Positions 29,784-38,272 of a DNA stretch of 64,000 nt are shown piece by piece. The stretch spans positions 62,001 through 126,000 of the forward strand of contig CAWAIS010000002.1 in assembly GCA_963782255.1 (NCBI GenBank). The letters run 5' to 3'. The stretch comes from Roseiarcus sp963782255. GTDB taxonomy: Bacteria > Pseudomonadota > Alphaproteobacteria > Rhizobiales > Beijerinckiaceae. A program made the translations under genes and the position numbers. The notes beneath the pieces are model-generated. The model saw only the letters and a list, made by a program, of their open reading frames with translations, was not told where the DNA came from and made no database searches. The first letter of the stretch is position 1. Each line of letters starts with the position of its first letter.

Positions 29784-32678
29784 ATGGGATGGGCTCGGGT
29801 CCCCATGACGGTCCCCCGCAAGACAAGCTGGCGGGTCACTGCGAACGATGGCGATCCACGCTTCGCCGCCGACGATCGCTACGCAACGACATGGACCTCG
29901 GCACCCTCGAAGAGCCCTTGGATTGAGATCGATCTCGGCGCGCAGGCTTCGGTCGGAGGCCTAGAGGTCTACTGGGGCCAGCAGACGCCAACCGTTTATC
30001 GGTTCGAAGGTTCGGCGGATCGGAAGGTCTGGTCCGGGCTTTGCCGGACGCGCCATGGCGAGGGCGGACAGGACGTTTTCGCCTTCCCGCCGGTCGCGGT
30101 GCGCTTCATCCGCCTTGTCTGCGAGCCTTTCAAACTCGAGCAGTCGATTGAGGTCGTCGAGGTCAATTTGTACGACCCCGCCGATGCGGCCAAGGTTCTC
30201 GAGTTGGGCCGCCTCGACGCGCTCGGCCACGAGCCAGTCACGATCCAGCCTGGGGAAAGCATCACCGTCGATTTCGGCTATGTCCGCGCCCCGCTCGGCG
30301 CGCTCGTCGCGTGGGGAAAGTCCCACGGCACCGTCTTCTCCGTGCATCTCTCCGACAACGGCCAAGACTTCGGCGAGGTCGGTCGCATCACGACCGGCGA
30401 CGGCGACGCCGACAGCTTCTGGTGGCGCTCGACCACGGCGCGCTATTTCCGCCTGACGGTGCATGAAGCGAGCGCGTCCGAGGGCGCGGTCGTCGACGAG
30501 CTCAAACTGCGCATCCTCAACAAGGACCGGATGCCGATCGGCGCCCTCGAACGTGCCGCAGCGGCGGGCCGCGGCGAACTCTATCCGCAATCCCTTCTCC
30601 GCCGGCAAATCTATTGGACCGCGCTCGGCGAGTTCGATGCCGCCGAGGAGGCGCTCTTCGACGAATACGCCGATCTCGAACCCGAGCGCGGCGGGCCGCA
30701 GATCACGCCGCTTATTCGCCTCGGGCGCAAGCTGCATGGCGCGCCGGCGAGCAAAGCTGTCAGCCAGTCGCTCGTCAACGGCGCCCTGCCCATTCCCTCG
30801 GTCGTGTGGTCTTTAGGCGACATAGAGGCCCGGGCGACCGCGCTCGCGAGCAACGGTCAGGTGATTGTCGAATACAGCCTCCTCAACCGCAGCGCCAGGA
30901 AGCGCAAGGGTGCGTTGGTGCTCGCGGTCCGCCCGGTGCAGGTCAATCCCTATTGGCAGCACGGCGGGCATGCGCCGATCTACGCGATCGCCGTCGATGG
31001 TGCGCGCGTGCTCGTCAATGACCGACCCTTCGCTGCCTTCTCGCGCGCACCCAAAGCCGCCACGCTCGCCGAATTCGAAAGCGGCGACGTCGTTCGGCTT
31101 ATCGAGACCAGGCCACGAAAAAGCGCGCCTAGCCTCCGCTCGGACTCGGGCCTGATCAGCGGCGCGTTCGAATTCGCCTTCGCGCTTGAGCCCGGCAAGC
31201 GAACACAAGTCGTCGTCGCCTGCCCGATGCGCGCGGGCGTGGACTCGAGCCGTGTTAGGAGCTTCGGCCGCCTGCGCGCTGCTGTCGTGCGCGCCTGGCG
31301 GGAGAAGCTCGGGGAGCGCCGCATCAATGTTGGCGACAGAGAGATCAGCGACACTCTCGAAGCGCAGATCGCGCTCATCCTCGTCAATGCCACCCGCTCG
31401 GCGTTCAAGCCGGGACCGCGCAACTACGACCGCACCTGGATCCGCGACGGCTCCGCGCAGGCGCTCGCGCTGCTATGGGCAGGGCTCGTCGAGGAGGCGA
31501 AGGCCTATGTCCTCTGGTACGCGAAGCGCGTCTATCCGAGCGGCCTCGTCCCCCCGATCCTCAACGCGGACGGTACCGTCAATGAGGGCTATGGCAGCAA
31601 CATCGAATATGACGCGCAGGGCGAATTCGTCTGCATCGCCGCCGACGTCTATCGGATCACAAAGGACCGCCCCTTTCTCGAAGCCGTCTTCGAACCGGTC
31701 GTGCGCGCGAGCAGGCTCATCGACGAGCTCTGCGTCAAGACGAACGCCTCGCACGGGCCAGAGACCCGTTTCCATGGCCTCGTCGCCCCCTCCATTAGCC
31801 ACAAGGGCTACAGCAAGCCTTCGTTCAGCTACTGGGACGACTATTTCGCGCTGAGCGCCTGGCGGAACTGCGCTTTTCTCGCGGCCGAGGTCGGCGACGA
31901 GAAGGTCGCGGCCTATGCCCGCGCAAAGGGTGAAGAGTTCGCCGGCAATCTCGCGCGCTCGATCCGCATGACCGCCGCGGCGATGGGGCGAAACGTGATC
32001 CCGGGCTCGGCCGACCGTGACGACGTTGATCCGCACGCTACCGCGATCGCCTTCGAGCCCTGCCGCGTCGAGGACGCGTTGCCGCCCGAACTTGTGTCTG
32101 GGACCTTCGACATCGCCGCCGACTTCATTAAGGCGATCAGCAGGCCGGATTTCCATGGCAACTATACGCCCTACATCATTCGCGACCTGAACGCCCTCGT
32201 GGCGCTTGACCGATACGCCGACGCCTTCGCGCTTCTCAGTGGCGTGCTCGGTGGCCGGAGGCCCGCAGGCTGGCGCGGCTGGGCCGAGGTCGTCTGGAGG
32301 GACGCCCGCGTACCGGACTATATCGGCGATATGCCGCATACCTGGATCGGCGCCGAGTTCGCAACCGCCATCCGGCAGATGCTGATCCGTGAGAATGGAA
32401 CGGAGTTGCAGCTCTTCCGCGCCACTCCGGACTCGTGGTGGCGGGACAAAGGCATCCGGCTCCGCGATTTGCCCACCGCCTTCGGGCTTGCGCAAGTCAC
32501 GGCCAAGCGGCGCGGGTCGCGGGCGACAATCGAACTTGGTCTGACCGGACCCTCGCCTGAACGCGTGACCGTGCGCTATCCAGGCGCGCGGCGCGCGCTT
32601 GCCGACGGCGCGCCCTGTATGATCGACGGGCACATCGTCTCGGCACCCTTCTTCAAGCGCATGACGATCGAATTCTGA
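29784..32678 (+). CDS. Discoidin-domain, six-hairpin glycosidase-like protein
   Basis: 964 residues. N-terminal F5/8 type C (discoidin) carbohydrate-binding domain: FAADDRYATTWTSAPSKSPWIEIDLGA..VRFIRLVC (residues about 25-125), then a second similar sandwich (SITVDFGYVRAPLG..YFRLTV). From about residue 500 an (alpha/alpha)6 barrel: NYDRTWIRDGSAQALALLW, VPPILNADGTVNEGYGSNIEYDAQGEF, GMPHTWIGAEF-type C-terminal block (IGDMPHTWIGAEF). No signal peptide is encoded after the ATG at 29784, and the frame is open further upstream, so the 5' end may be truncated. Likely acts on a surface or storage polysaccharide; substrate unknown. Confidence 0.8.
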   Translation: MGWARVPMTVPRKTSWRVTANDGDPRFAADDRYATTWTSAPSKSPWIEIDLGAQASVGGLEVYWGQQTPTVYRFEGSADRKVWSGLCRTRHGEGGQDVFAFPPVAVRFIRLVCEPFKLEQSIEVVEVNLYDPADAAKVLELGRLDALGHEPVTIQPGESITVDFGYVRAPLGALVAWGKSHGTVFSVHLSDNGQDFGEVGRITTGDGDADSFWWRSTTARYFRLTVHEASASEGAVVDELKLRILNKDRMPIGALERAAAAGRGELYPQSLLRRQIYWTALGEFDAAEEALFDEYADLEPERGGPQITPLIRLGRKLHGAPASKAVSQSLVNGALPIPSVVWSLGDIEARATALASNGQVIVEYSLLNRSARKRKGALVLAVRPVQVNPYWQHGGHAPIYAIAVDGARVLVNDRPFAAFSRAPKAATLAEFESGDVVRLIETRPRKSAPSLRSDSGLISGAFEFAFALEPGKRTQVVVACPMRAGVDSSRVRSFGRLRAAVVRAWREKLGERRINVGDREISDTLEAQIALILVNATRSAFKPGPRNYDRTWIRDGSAQALALLWAGLVEEAKAYVLWYAKRVYPSGLVPPILNADGTVNEGYGSNIEYDAQGEFVCIAADVYRITKDRPFLEAVFEPVVRASRLIDELCVKTNASHGPETRFHGLVAPSISHKGYSKPSFSYWDDYFALSAWRNCAFLAAEVGDEKVAAYARAKGEEFAGNLARSIRMTAAAMGRNVIPGSADRDDVDPHATAIAFEPCRVEDALPPELVSGTFDIAADFIKAISRPDFHGNYTPYIIRDLNALVALDRYADAFALLSGVLGGRRPAGWRGWAEVVWRDARVPDYIGDMPHTWIGAEFATAIRQMLIRENGTELQLFRATPDSWWRDKGIRLRDLPTAFGLAQVTAKRRGSRATIELGLTGPSPERVTVRYPGARRALADGAPCMIDGHIVSAPFFKRMTIEF

Positions 32679-32806
32679 AGGTTCTTCAGCACAAAGGACG
32701 CTAAGGGCCCGAAACCGGTTGGCGCCTCGGAATTTAACCACGCACCGGCGCCGAGGCAGCGACGCTTTTGTCCGCCGCACTCTTGACGAAAGGCCTCGGG
32801 CGGTGA
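32679..32806. other. Short spacer
   Basis: No supported feature in the 128 bp between the glycosidase stop and the minus-strand fragment. Confidence 0.4.
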
Positions 32807-33135
32807 TCATCGCCTGCGGCTCTCTCCAGAGAAGTCCGCCCGAGATAGAAGCCTTGGCTGAAGGGCCATCGCTTCAACATCCGCATCGATCGCGACGTTG
32901 GTGGGCGGCTCCGGGTAGCTGCCGCGGACGACTACGAGAGAAGCCGAGTCGCCGAGAATCACGCGCGCAACACTTTTGACAGCAAAAACGTCGGGCGTTG
33001 GGTTGCGGTCTTCGACCACCGCATCCAAGAACACGAGCTCGAACTCTCCGGGGTCGCGATCAAGGGTCGCAGCAAACTCCCATTGACGTATAAACGGCCC
33101 GACGACTTCCCGGGCTTGTTCGGCAGTTGGAAAAT
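32807..33135 (-). pseudogene. Hypothetical gene, 5'-truncated
   Basis: About 109 codons of coherent sequence (FPTAEQAREVVGPFIRQWEF, DPGEFELVFLDAVVEDRNPTP, VARVILGDSASLVVVRGSYPEPPTN) to TGA at 32807. The frame has no start and its 5' side stops exactly where the plus-strand maturase fragment begins, so an insertion or deletion removed the N-terminus. Protein not recognised. Confidence 0.6.
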
Positions 33136-33137
33136 AC

Positions 33138-33405
33138 TAGCTGACGGTGAACGAGGAGAAGACGCGCATCTGCAAGGCGCCGGAAGGAGAGTTTGACTTT
33201 CTGGGATACACGTTCGGAAGGATGTACTCGGCGAAGACCGGTCAGGCTCGTATCGGCTACCGGCCATCAAAGAAGAGCATTCAGCGCGCGGTCGAGAAAG
33301 TCCACGCGCTGACCGAGCGATCATGCACATGGCAAGAGACCACAACGCTGGTGGGCAAAGTGAACCGCACGCTGCGCGGATGGGCGAACTATTGCAAGAA
33401 CGACC
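33138..33405 (+). pseudogene. Group II intron reverse transcriptase/maturase, C-terminal fragment
   Basis: LTVNEEKTRICKAPEGEFDFLGYTFGRMYSAKTGQ..GYRPSKKSIQR..TWQETTTLVGKVNRTLRGWANY is RT domain 7 plus the maturase (X) domain of an LtrA-type protein. The YADD-containing half and the end of the maturase are missing. Its last residues run into minus-strand cyclase debris. Confidence 0.88.
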
Positions 33406-33414
33406 CCGGGGGCC

Positions 33415-33610
33415 ACCCCTCGATACCGCTCCACCCATCCACGCATGGAAAGATCGACCGCGTCCGGGTTGTTCGGCCGCTCGCGCATCGCGCGCAGGGC
33501 CTCGGCCTTGACGAGCTCCACGCCGAGCGAACCAGCCGTCCGCTGCGCGCAAACAGCAGCCAGTCGGGCCTCGAGAATTACAGCGTGTTCAACACTTGAC
33601 TTGCGGGGAT
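33415..33610 (-). pseudogene. Adenylate cyclase TPR-region fragment
   Basis: LGVELVKAEALRAMRERPNNPDAVDLSMRGWVE matches the linker between cyclase and TPR parts in class III cyclases of this order (ERPxNPDAxDLxMRG). Only about 60 codons remain; a different cyclase remnant lies at 40985-41653. Confidence 0.6.
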
Positions 33611-33659
33611 GTTGACCGGCCATTTTTCCCGCCCCGAGTTCCGTTCCTTTGGCAGGCCC

Positions 33660-34079
33660 TCACTTTGCGACCATGACTTTGCAAGGCGCGATGTCGACGA
33701 GCCGGTCCGCCGTGCTTCCGATCATCCGATTGTAAAGCGCCGAGTGGCCCATGAAGCCGACGATGAGCAAATCATAGCCGCCACGCTCGGCGAACTCAGC
33801 TATTGCCGGAACCGGGTGTCCCACGACCACATGTGTTTTCAAGGCGACGCCCTGCGATTTCGCTTCTATGTTCGCGTTTATCGCGACGGTGTCGAAGAGG
33901 TTGGACGCATCGGCCCGTGTCTCTTCAACCTCTTCGATACGGGCCGGATGACGCGGAAGTTCTTCCACGCAAATCATCTCGAGTGCGATGCCGAGGTGTT
34001 TGGCGAGTTCGAGCGCGCATTGAAACGCTCTCTCCCCGCCCTGTGATCCGTCATTGGCGACCAGCAGCTTGTCGAACAT
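33660..34079 (-). CDS. Universal stress protein (UspA family)
   Basis: 139 residues, the normal single-domain size. N-terminal MFDKLLVANDGSQGGERAF and C-terminal YDLLIVGFMGHSALYNRMIGSTADRLVDIAPCKVMV show the family's phosphate-binding G-x9-G-S/T pattern (GHSALYNRMIGST), so it probably binds ATP. Involved in stress survival in related bacteria. gggaggg precedes the ATG. Intact and alone among debris. Confidence 0.93.
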   Translation of the reverse strand: MFDKLLVANDGSQGGERAFQCALELAKHLGIALEMICVEELPRHPARIEEVEETRADASNLFDTVAINANIEAKSQGVALKTHVVVGHPVPAIAEFAERGGYDLLIVGFMGHSALYNRMIGSTADRLVDIAPCKVMVAK

Positions 34080-34152
34080 TCATCCCTCCCCTTTTTGCGC
34101 GCCTATTTGGCACTTCCTCGATGATTGTGCGAACGGCGGCCATATTAGCTAA

Positions 34153-34330
34153 GCTCAGCTGGGGGAGCGGCGTATCCCCAAGGCCAACATTTCCTTCCGG
34201 CCAACCTACAAGCTGTTCACCGTGGGAAACCACAAACCGGAGATCACCGACACCTCATTCGGCATGTGGAGGCGCGTTGCGCTGATACCATTCGATCAGA
34301 CAATCCCGGAAGCGAAGCGCGGTCCCAAGC
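34153..34330 (+). pseudogene. Phage/plasmid primase-helicase (D5/P4-type), C-terminal fragment
   Basis: IPKANISFRPTYKLFTVGNHKPEITDTSFGMWRRVALIPFDQTIP is the sensor/arginine-finger region of P4-like primase-helicases (KL..GNHKPxI..T..GxWRRxxLIPF). The ATPase and primase parts are absent. Confidence 0.85.
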
Positions 34331-34673
34331 TATTGGTCGGGGACAATACGACGTGGCGGTACTCCAAGCCATGAAGGCAGTCGAAGTTGCCGTTCGGAAC
34401 GCTGCCGGCCTGTTGGCGGAAGACATCGGCTCGAAGCTCATGCGCAAAGCATTCGACGTAGACAACGGACCGCTGACCGACAAAGCCGCCGAACGAAGCG
34501 AGCGCCAGGCTCGCAGCGATCTGTTCGCTGGCGCAATCGGCTCTTACAAGAATCCCCACTCGCACCGCGACGTAAACCTGGACGATCCGGGTGAAGCGAT
34601 CGAGATCATTCTGCTCGCAAATCACCTCTTGCGTATCGTCGATGCGCGAGTGGACGAGGGGGCTATGACGTGA
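34331..34673 (+). CDS. TIGR02391 (Ymh) domain protein, probably 5'-truncated
   Basis: GQYDVAVLQAMKAVEVAVRNAAGL..GSKLMRKAF..GPLTDKAAERSERQARSDLFAGAIGSYKNPHSHRDV..EAIEIILLANHLLRIVD is the complete TIGR02391 core, a family abundant in mobile islands and of unknown biochemical role. An ATG at 34266 reads in frame but over primase sequence; the natural N-terminal region is therefore missing. Stop overlaps the integrase ATG (ATGA-type, 34670-34673). Confidence 0.8.
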
Positions 34674-35593
34674 ACCAGCTGACTCCCCGCCTTGCTTCTC
34701 GCACCCCAACCCTTGTCACCGCTAGCGGCGCGCGCGCTTCCTATCGCTTCCTCGAATTCTTCACGGCGAAGATCCGGAATCCGCACACACGCCGCGCCTA
34801 TGTGCGAGCGGCAACGGAATTCTTCGACTGGCTTGAGGCGAAGGGCGTCACGCAGCTCGCGGCGATCGAGAGCGTGCACGTTGCGACCTACATCGAGCAG
34901 TTGAGCCGAGCGCGCTCCGCGCCGACCGCGAAGCTCCGCCTGGCCGCCTTGCGTCACCTGTTTGATTGGATGGCGATCGGCCAGATCATGCCGACCAACC
35001 CGGCCGCCGCCGTGCGCGGGCCGCGCCACATCGTGCGGCGCGGCAAGACGGCGGTGCTCGATCCCGCCGAGGCGCGTCAGCTTCTCGACGCGATCGACAC
35101 CACGACCGTCATTGGCTTGCGCGACCGCGCCTTGATCGGCCTAATGGTCTATTCGTTCGCGCGCATCGGCGCGGCGATCGGCATGCGCGTCGAGGACGTT
35201 TACACGCAGAACCGCCGGCTATGGGTGCGCTTGCACGAGAAGGGCGGCAATCAGCACGCCATGCCGTGCCACCACAATCTCGAATCCTATTTGCACGCGC
35301 ATATCGACGGCGCGGGGCTCGCGAGCGATCCGAAGGCGCTGTTGTTTCAGACCTACAGCCGCGCGACCGGCCGGCTCACCGGCAATCCTCTGCCCCAGTC
35401 GAACGCTTATGCTATGATCCAGAGGCGCGCCAAGGCGGCCGAGATCACCACCAAGATCGGCAATCACACGTTTCGGGCGACGGGCGTGACGGCGTACCTC
35501 AAGAACGGCGGGACGCTTGAGCGCGCCGCGCATGTGAAGCCGTCTTTCTGGCTGCGTCGCCGAAGCGCTCGTCGCCAGAGGACGGTCACGTAG
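34670..35593 (+). CDS. Tyrosine recombinase/integrase lacking its catalytic tyrosine
   Basis: 307 codons. The SAM-like N-terminal DNA-binding domain (SYRFLEFFTAKIRNPHTRRAYVRA) and most of the catalytic domain are present: Arg-1 region SFARIGAAIGMRVEDV, later KIGNHTFRATGVTAYLKNGG with HxxR. After GGTLERAAH the sequence changes into a minus-strand maturase fragment, so the block with the nucleophilic Tyr is replaced by unrelated residues. Without Tyr it cannot cut DNA. Starts overlapping the TIGR02391 gene. Confidence 0.88.
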   Translation: MNQLTPRLASRTPTLVTASGARASYRFLEFFTAKIRNPHTRRAYVRAATEFFDWLEAKGVTQLAAIESVHVATYIEQLSRARSAPTAKLRLAALRHLFDWMAIGQIMPTNPAAAVRGPRHIVRRGKTAVLDPAEARQLLDAIDTTTVIGLRDRALIGLMVYSFARIGAAIGMRVEDVYTQNRRLWVRLHEKGGNQHAMPCHHNLESYLHAHIDGAGLASDPKALLFQTYSRATGRLTGNPLPQSNAYAMIQRRAKAAEITTKIGNHTFRATGVTAYLKNGGTLERAAHVKPSFWLRRRSARRQRTVT

Positions 35594-35940
35594 TGCCGGA
35601 ACGCAGAGAGCGCCCTGCTGTTGGTTGGGACTGCGTAGTAAGCAAAGTGGCCGGTCACGACCTGCTTCAACCACTGGCCCTGGTTAGGGATGGGTTGATG
35701 CATTCGACGCCATAGCTCCGCCTTGATGCCCTTCAGCTTCGCCCGCATGCGGTCGCGCCGGGTCTTCCGGTGGAGTTGGAAGGATCCCCGGCGTGATTTG
35801 CCGCAGATGAAGGTGAAGCCCAAGAACGCAAAGGTCTCCGGTTTGCCGAGCCCACGTCGCTTACGGTCGACCGCCGCAAAGCGGCCGAACTCAATCAGGC
35901 GGGTCTTGTCCGGGTGGAGTCGGAAGGCAATATGGACGGG
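35540..35940 (-). pseudogene. Group II intron maturase, C-terminal fragment (minus strand)
   Basis: RLHPDKTRLIEFGRFAAVDR..KPETFAFLGFTFICGKSRRGSFQLHRKTRRDRMRAKLK..WLKQVVTGHFAYYAVPTNSRALSAFRHYV is RT7 plus domain X of a maturase of a different lineage from the 33.1-kb fragment. Its end truncates the integrase gene. Confidence 0.88.
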
Positions 35941-36045
35941 TGCGCTAACGCGAGCGCCCGCCCGACCCGGCGTGGTCTAAGACCCTGGCATATGGACGCT
36001 CCGTGCGCGGGGACCGGGAGATCTCTGGATCGGCCATAGGCTCTT

Positions 36046-36340
36046 TTGGGTCACGTGGTCCGCGACGGGAAGGTGAGGAGCCGTAGCCGCCGATGCACGA
36101 CCCAGAGAAGTCAGAACTCCGGCATAGTAGCCACGAAGCCGACGAACAAAGCCGGGCGACTGGCTGAGGAGCCGGCGGAGCCAAGGCCGGGGACCAAGGG
36201 GAACGCGGACCAGCAAAGCACGCACCGGACCCAGAGCCGGGTGCGCGTGACCCAGGCGCTGGACCGCGTACGGGAAGCCGCAAGGCGAAGGAAGAAGGGA
36301 CAGTTCACCGCGCTCCTCCACCACATCGATGCCGACAGAG
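36046..36340 (+). pseudogene. Group II intron maturase, N-terminal fragment (plus strand)
   Basis: QNSGIVATKPTNKAGRLAEEPAEPRPGTKGNADQQSTHRTQ..VTQALDRVREAARRRKKGQFTALLHHID matches the N-terminal RT0 leader of maturases of the common proteobacterial type. It stops after HHID, where the exonuclease fragment begins. The preceding bases (gtgcgcgggg near 36003) may be the intron 5' end. Confidence 0.8.
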
Positions 36341-36607
36341 ATCGGCGGGCCGAATCCTGTGGATCTTGATGGCCTCGGGGTCAATTGGCCCATCCGGGTT
36401 GACCCTTGAGCTCCACGTCTCGCCCTTGCGCCAGCCCTCGCCTTCGCGCAGCATTTCGACGAAACCGACTTCGATGATGATGCCAGGGGCTCTCCAGGCG
36501 AAAGGCTGCTTGCGAACAAACTCGGCGTCGGGGGTACGCTTGCCAGTCGTCTCCGCGTCGAAGGCGACGAGCCGGTCGAAACCGTCGAGGAAATTCGGCA
36601 AGTACAT
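36330..36607 (-). pseudogene. DnaQ-like 3'-5' exonuclease, N-terminal fragment
   Basis: FDRLVAFDAETTGKRTPDAEF shows the exo I DxE motif; GIIIEVGFVEMLREGEGWRKGETWSSRVNPDGPIDPEAIKIHRI is the following strand set of DNA polymerase III epsilon-like exonucleases. It ends after HRIRPADL, losing exo II and III. Confidence 0.75.
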
Positions 36608-36689
36608 CGCGGCGCTCCGAAGCAGCGCCCATTCCTACGCGTTTCGCAAATCGGCGTCACGGCGTGGCGGCGATGGATTGTCGACTCGC

Positions 36690-36835
36690 CATGAGCAGGG
36701 CTTGCGCATGAACAATCGCGCCGAGAATTCGCATCAACCTGTTCGACGGCGCGAGCGAAAGATGCAGCGTTTCAAATCGGTCGGATCAGCCCAACGGTTC
36801 CTGTCAGTTCACGCTGCTGTCCAAAACACCTTCCT
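36690..36835 (+). pseudogene. IS6-family transposase, C-terminal fragment
   Basis: MNNRAENSHQPVRRRERKMQRFKSVGSAQRFLSVHAAVQN is the third catalytic (Glu) block and end of an IS6 transposase (NRAENSHQ..RRRERKMQ). Immediately followed by an SDR C-terminus. Confidence 0.88.
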
Positions 36836-36839
36836 CTGC

Positions 36840-36911
36840 CCGACGCAGGCGAGCTACATCACCGGCCAGAATCAACTGATCAACGGCGGCGCCTTTCCCG
36901 ACCTACTCTGA
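36840..36911 (+). pseudogene. Short-chain dehydrogenase (SDR), last 22 codons
   Basis: ASYITGQNQLINGGAFPDLL ends the frame at TGA. ASYITGQ..x-GG is the canonical SDR C-terminal strand. It is 8 bp before the MaoC-like gene, so an SDR probably once headed this operon. Confidence 0.65.
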
Positions 36912-36919
36912 GGACGCCC

Positions 36920-37897
36920 ATGCACAGGAAACCGTTCGAAACCGACATCGCCAACGACGGAGCCCACCTGATCGGCCCGTGGCGCAGCCCGCGCCAGATG
37001 CTGGCCGAACAGGTCTATGACGATCACGTCTCGATCCACGACGACGCGACGGCGAAGCGGCTCGGCTTCCAGGGGGGCGCAATAGAAGGGCCAACTCACT
37101 TCAGCCAATTCGCGCCGCTCGGCGAGCGGCTCTGGGGCGAGGCGTGCTTCGAGACGGGTTGCTTGTCGGCGCACTATCGCAACCCCGTCTTCGAGGGAGA
37201 AGACGTGCAGGCGGTCATGGCCAAGCCGCCCGCCGGCGCCCGCGAGACGGAAATCCGGATGGTCAAGCGCGACGGCGCCGAGGTGCTGCGAGGCACAGCG
37301 TCGATAGCGGGCGCCTCTGGACCGACGGCGCTGGAAAGGCGCCTCGCCGAAGGCCTGCCGCCGCTGCGGGACCCGGTCATCCTTGCCGACGTCAGGATCG
37401 GCATGAAGACCGCTCGCCAACGCGTGCGCATGGATTTCGACCAGAACATGGGCGCACTCTATCCGTTCTCGCTGCGACGCAAGCTCGCCGTCATCACCGA
37501 GCCTTCGTGGCTCTACGACCCCGAGACCGCACGCGAAAGCCGATGGGGACGGGCTGTCGTTCCGTTCGAAATGCTCAGCGTGCTGTTCCAATATTCCTCC
37601 CGCGACGACGGCTTTCCTGTGCGAGGGCCCGCTGTCGGCCTCTTTGCTGACCAGGAGATCCGGCTCGTAGAGGGACCCCTGTTCGTTGCTGAGGACTACG
37701 AACTCGAGCGCGAGGTCGTCGCCATGAGCGCCAGCCGACGCACCGAAAGCCTATGGGTGCGCACGTCCGTTACGCGGCCGGGGTCCGACCGCGTCGTCGC
37801 CCTTATGCTGCTCAATCTCGCGAGCCTCAAAAACTCGTATGCGCCCTACGCCGCGGAACATGCAGCGCTCTATGGACGTGAGCGGTCCGGCGGCTGA
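36920..37897 (+). CDS. MaoC-like hot-dog-fold protein
   Basis: 325 residues. The hot-dog helix region RLGFQGGAIEGPTHFSQFAPLGERLWG resembles MaoC hydratases (GG..x-GPTH); a second, degenerate repeat fills the C-terminal half. gagga precedes the ATG at 36920. An SDR remnant lies just upstream, a pairing common in fatty-acyl or polyketide metabolism, but the hydratase Asp/His pair is not clear, so the activity is open. Confidence 0.6.
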   Translation: MHRKPFETDIANDGAHLIGPWRSPRQMLAEQVYDDHVSIHDDATAKRLGFQGGAIEGPTHFSQFAPLGERLWGEACFETGCLSAHYRNPVFEGEDVQAVMAKPPAGARETEIRMVKRDGAEVLRGTASIAGASGPTALERRLAEGLPPLRDPVILADVRIGMKTARQRVRMDFDQNMGALYPFSLRRKLAVITEPSWLYDPETARESRWGRAVVPFEMLSVLFQYSSRDDGFPVRGPAVGLFADQEIRLVEGPLFVAEDYELEREVVAMSASRRTESLWVRTSVTRPGSDRVVALMLLNLASLKNSYAPYAAEHAALYGRERSGG

Positions 37898-38272
37898 CCG
37901 CACGGTGCAGCTGTCGTCGCGACGGGACCGCGACGCCGATCGGGGGTCAAACGCCGCGCCGATTCGCAAACGTCCTTCAGGAAGCTCGCGGGCTAGAATA
38001 GGGCGATTTGCGCGGCTCGGGATCGCGCCGGGCGCGGAGGCTTCCACGACTTCCGGGTCACATCTTCCGACAAGGAATGGCGGTCGCGGGCGAAGTCGAC
38101 GCACCCAAGAACACGAGCGTGAATGCCGAGGATCAAGTCCTTTTCAGAGCGGCGCTTCCTTGATACCGCTTGTGTCGTTTGACGCCGCCTTACGGCGTCG
38201 GATGTCGTTGGCGCGCGCGAGACGAGCGCGCACGGCTGTTGCGCGATGCCTGGCGGTCAGGGGAATGACGAC
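37898..38272. other. Intergenic region
   Basis: 375 bp without a supported gene. An aggggaa ribosome site at 38259-38265 precedes the lactone-oxidase ATG. Confidence 0.45.

Noticed and set aside
31473..32810. 445-codon minus-strand open frame
   Set aside because: Antisense to the glycosidase gene; composition is a mirror of its codons.
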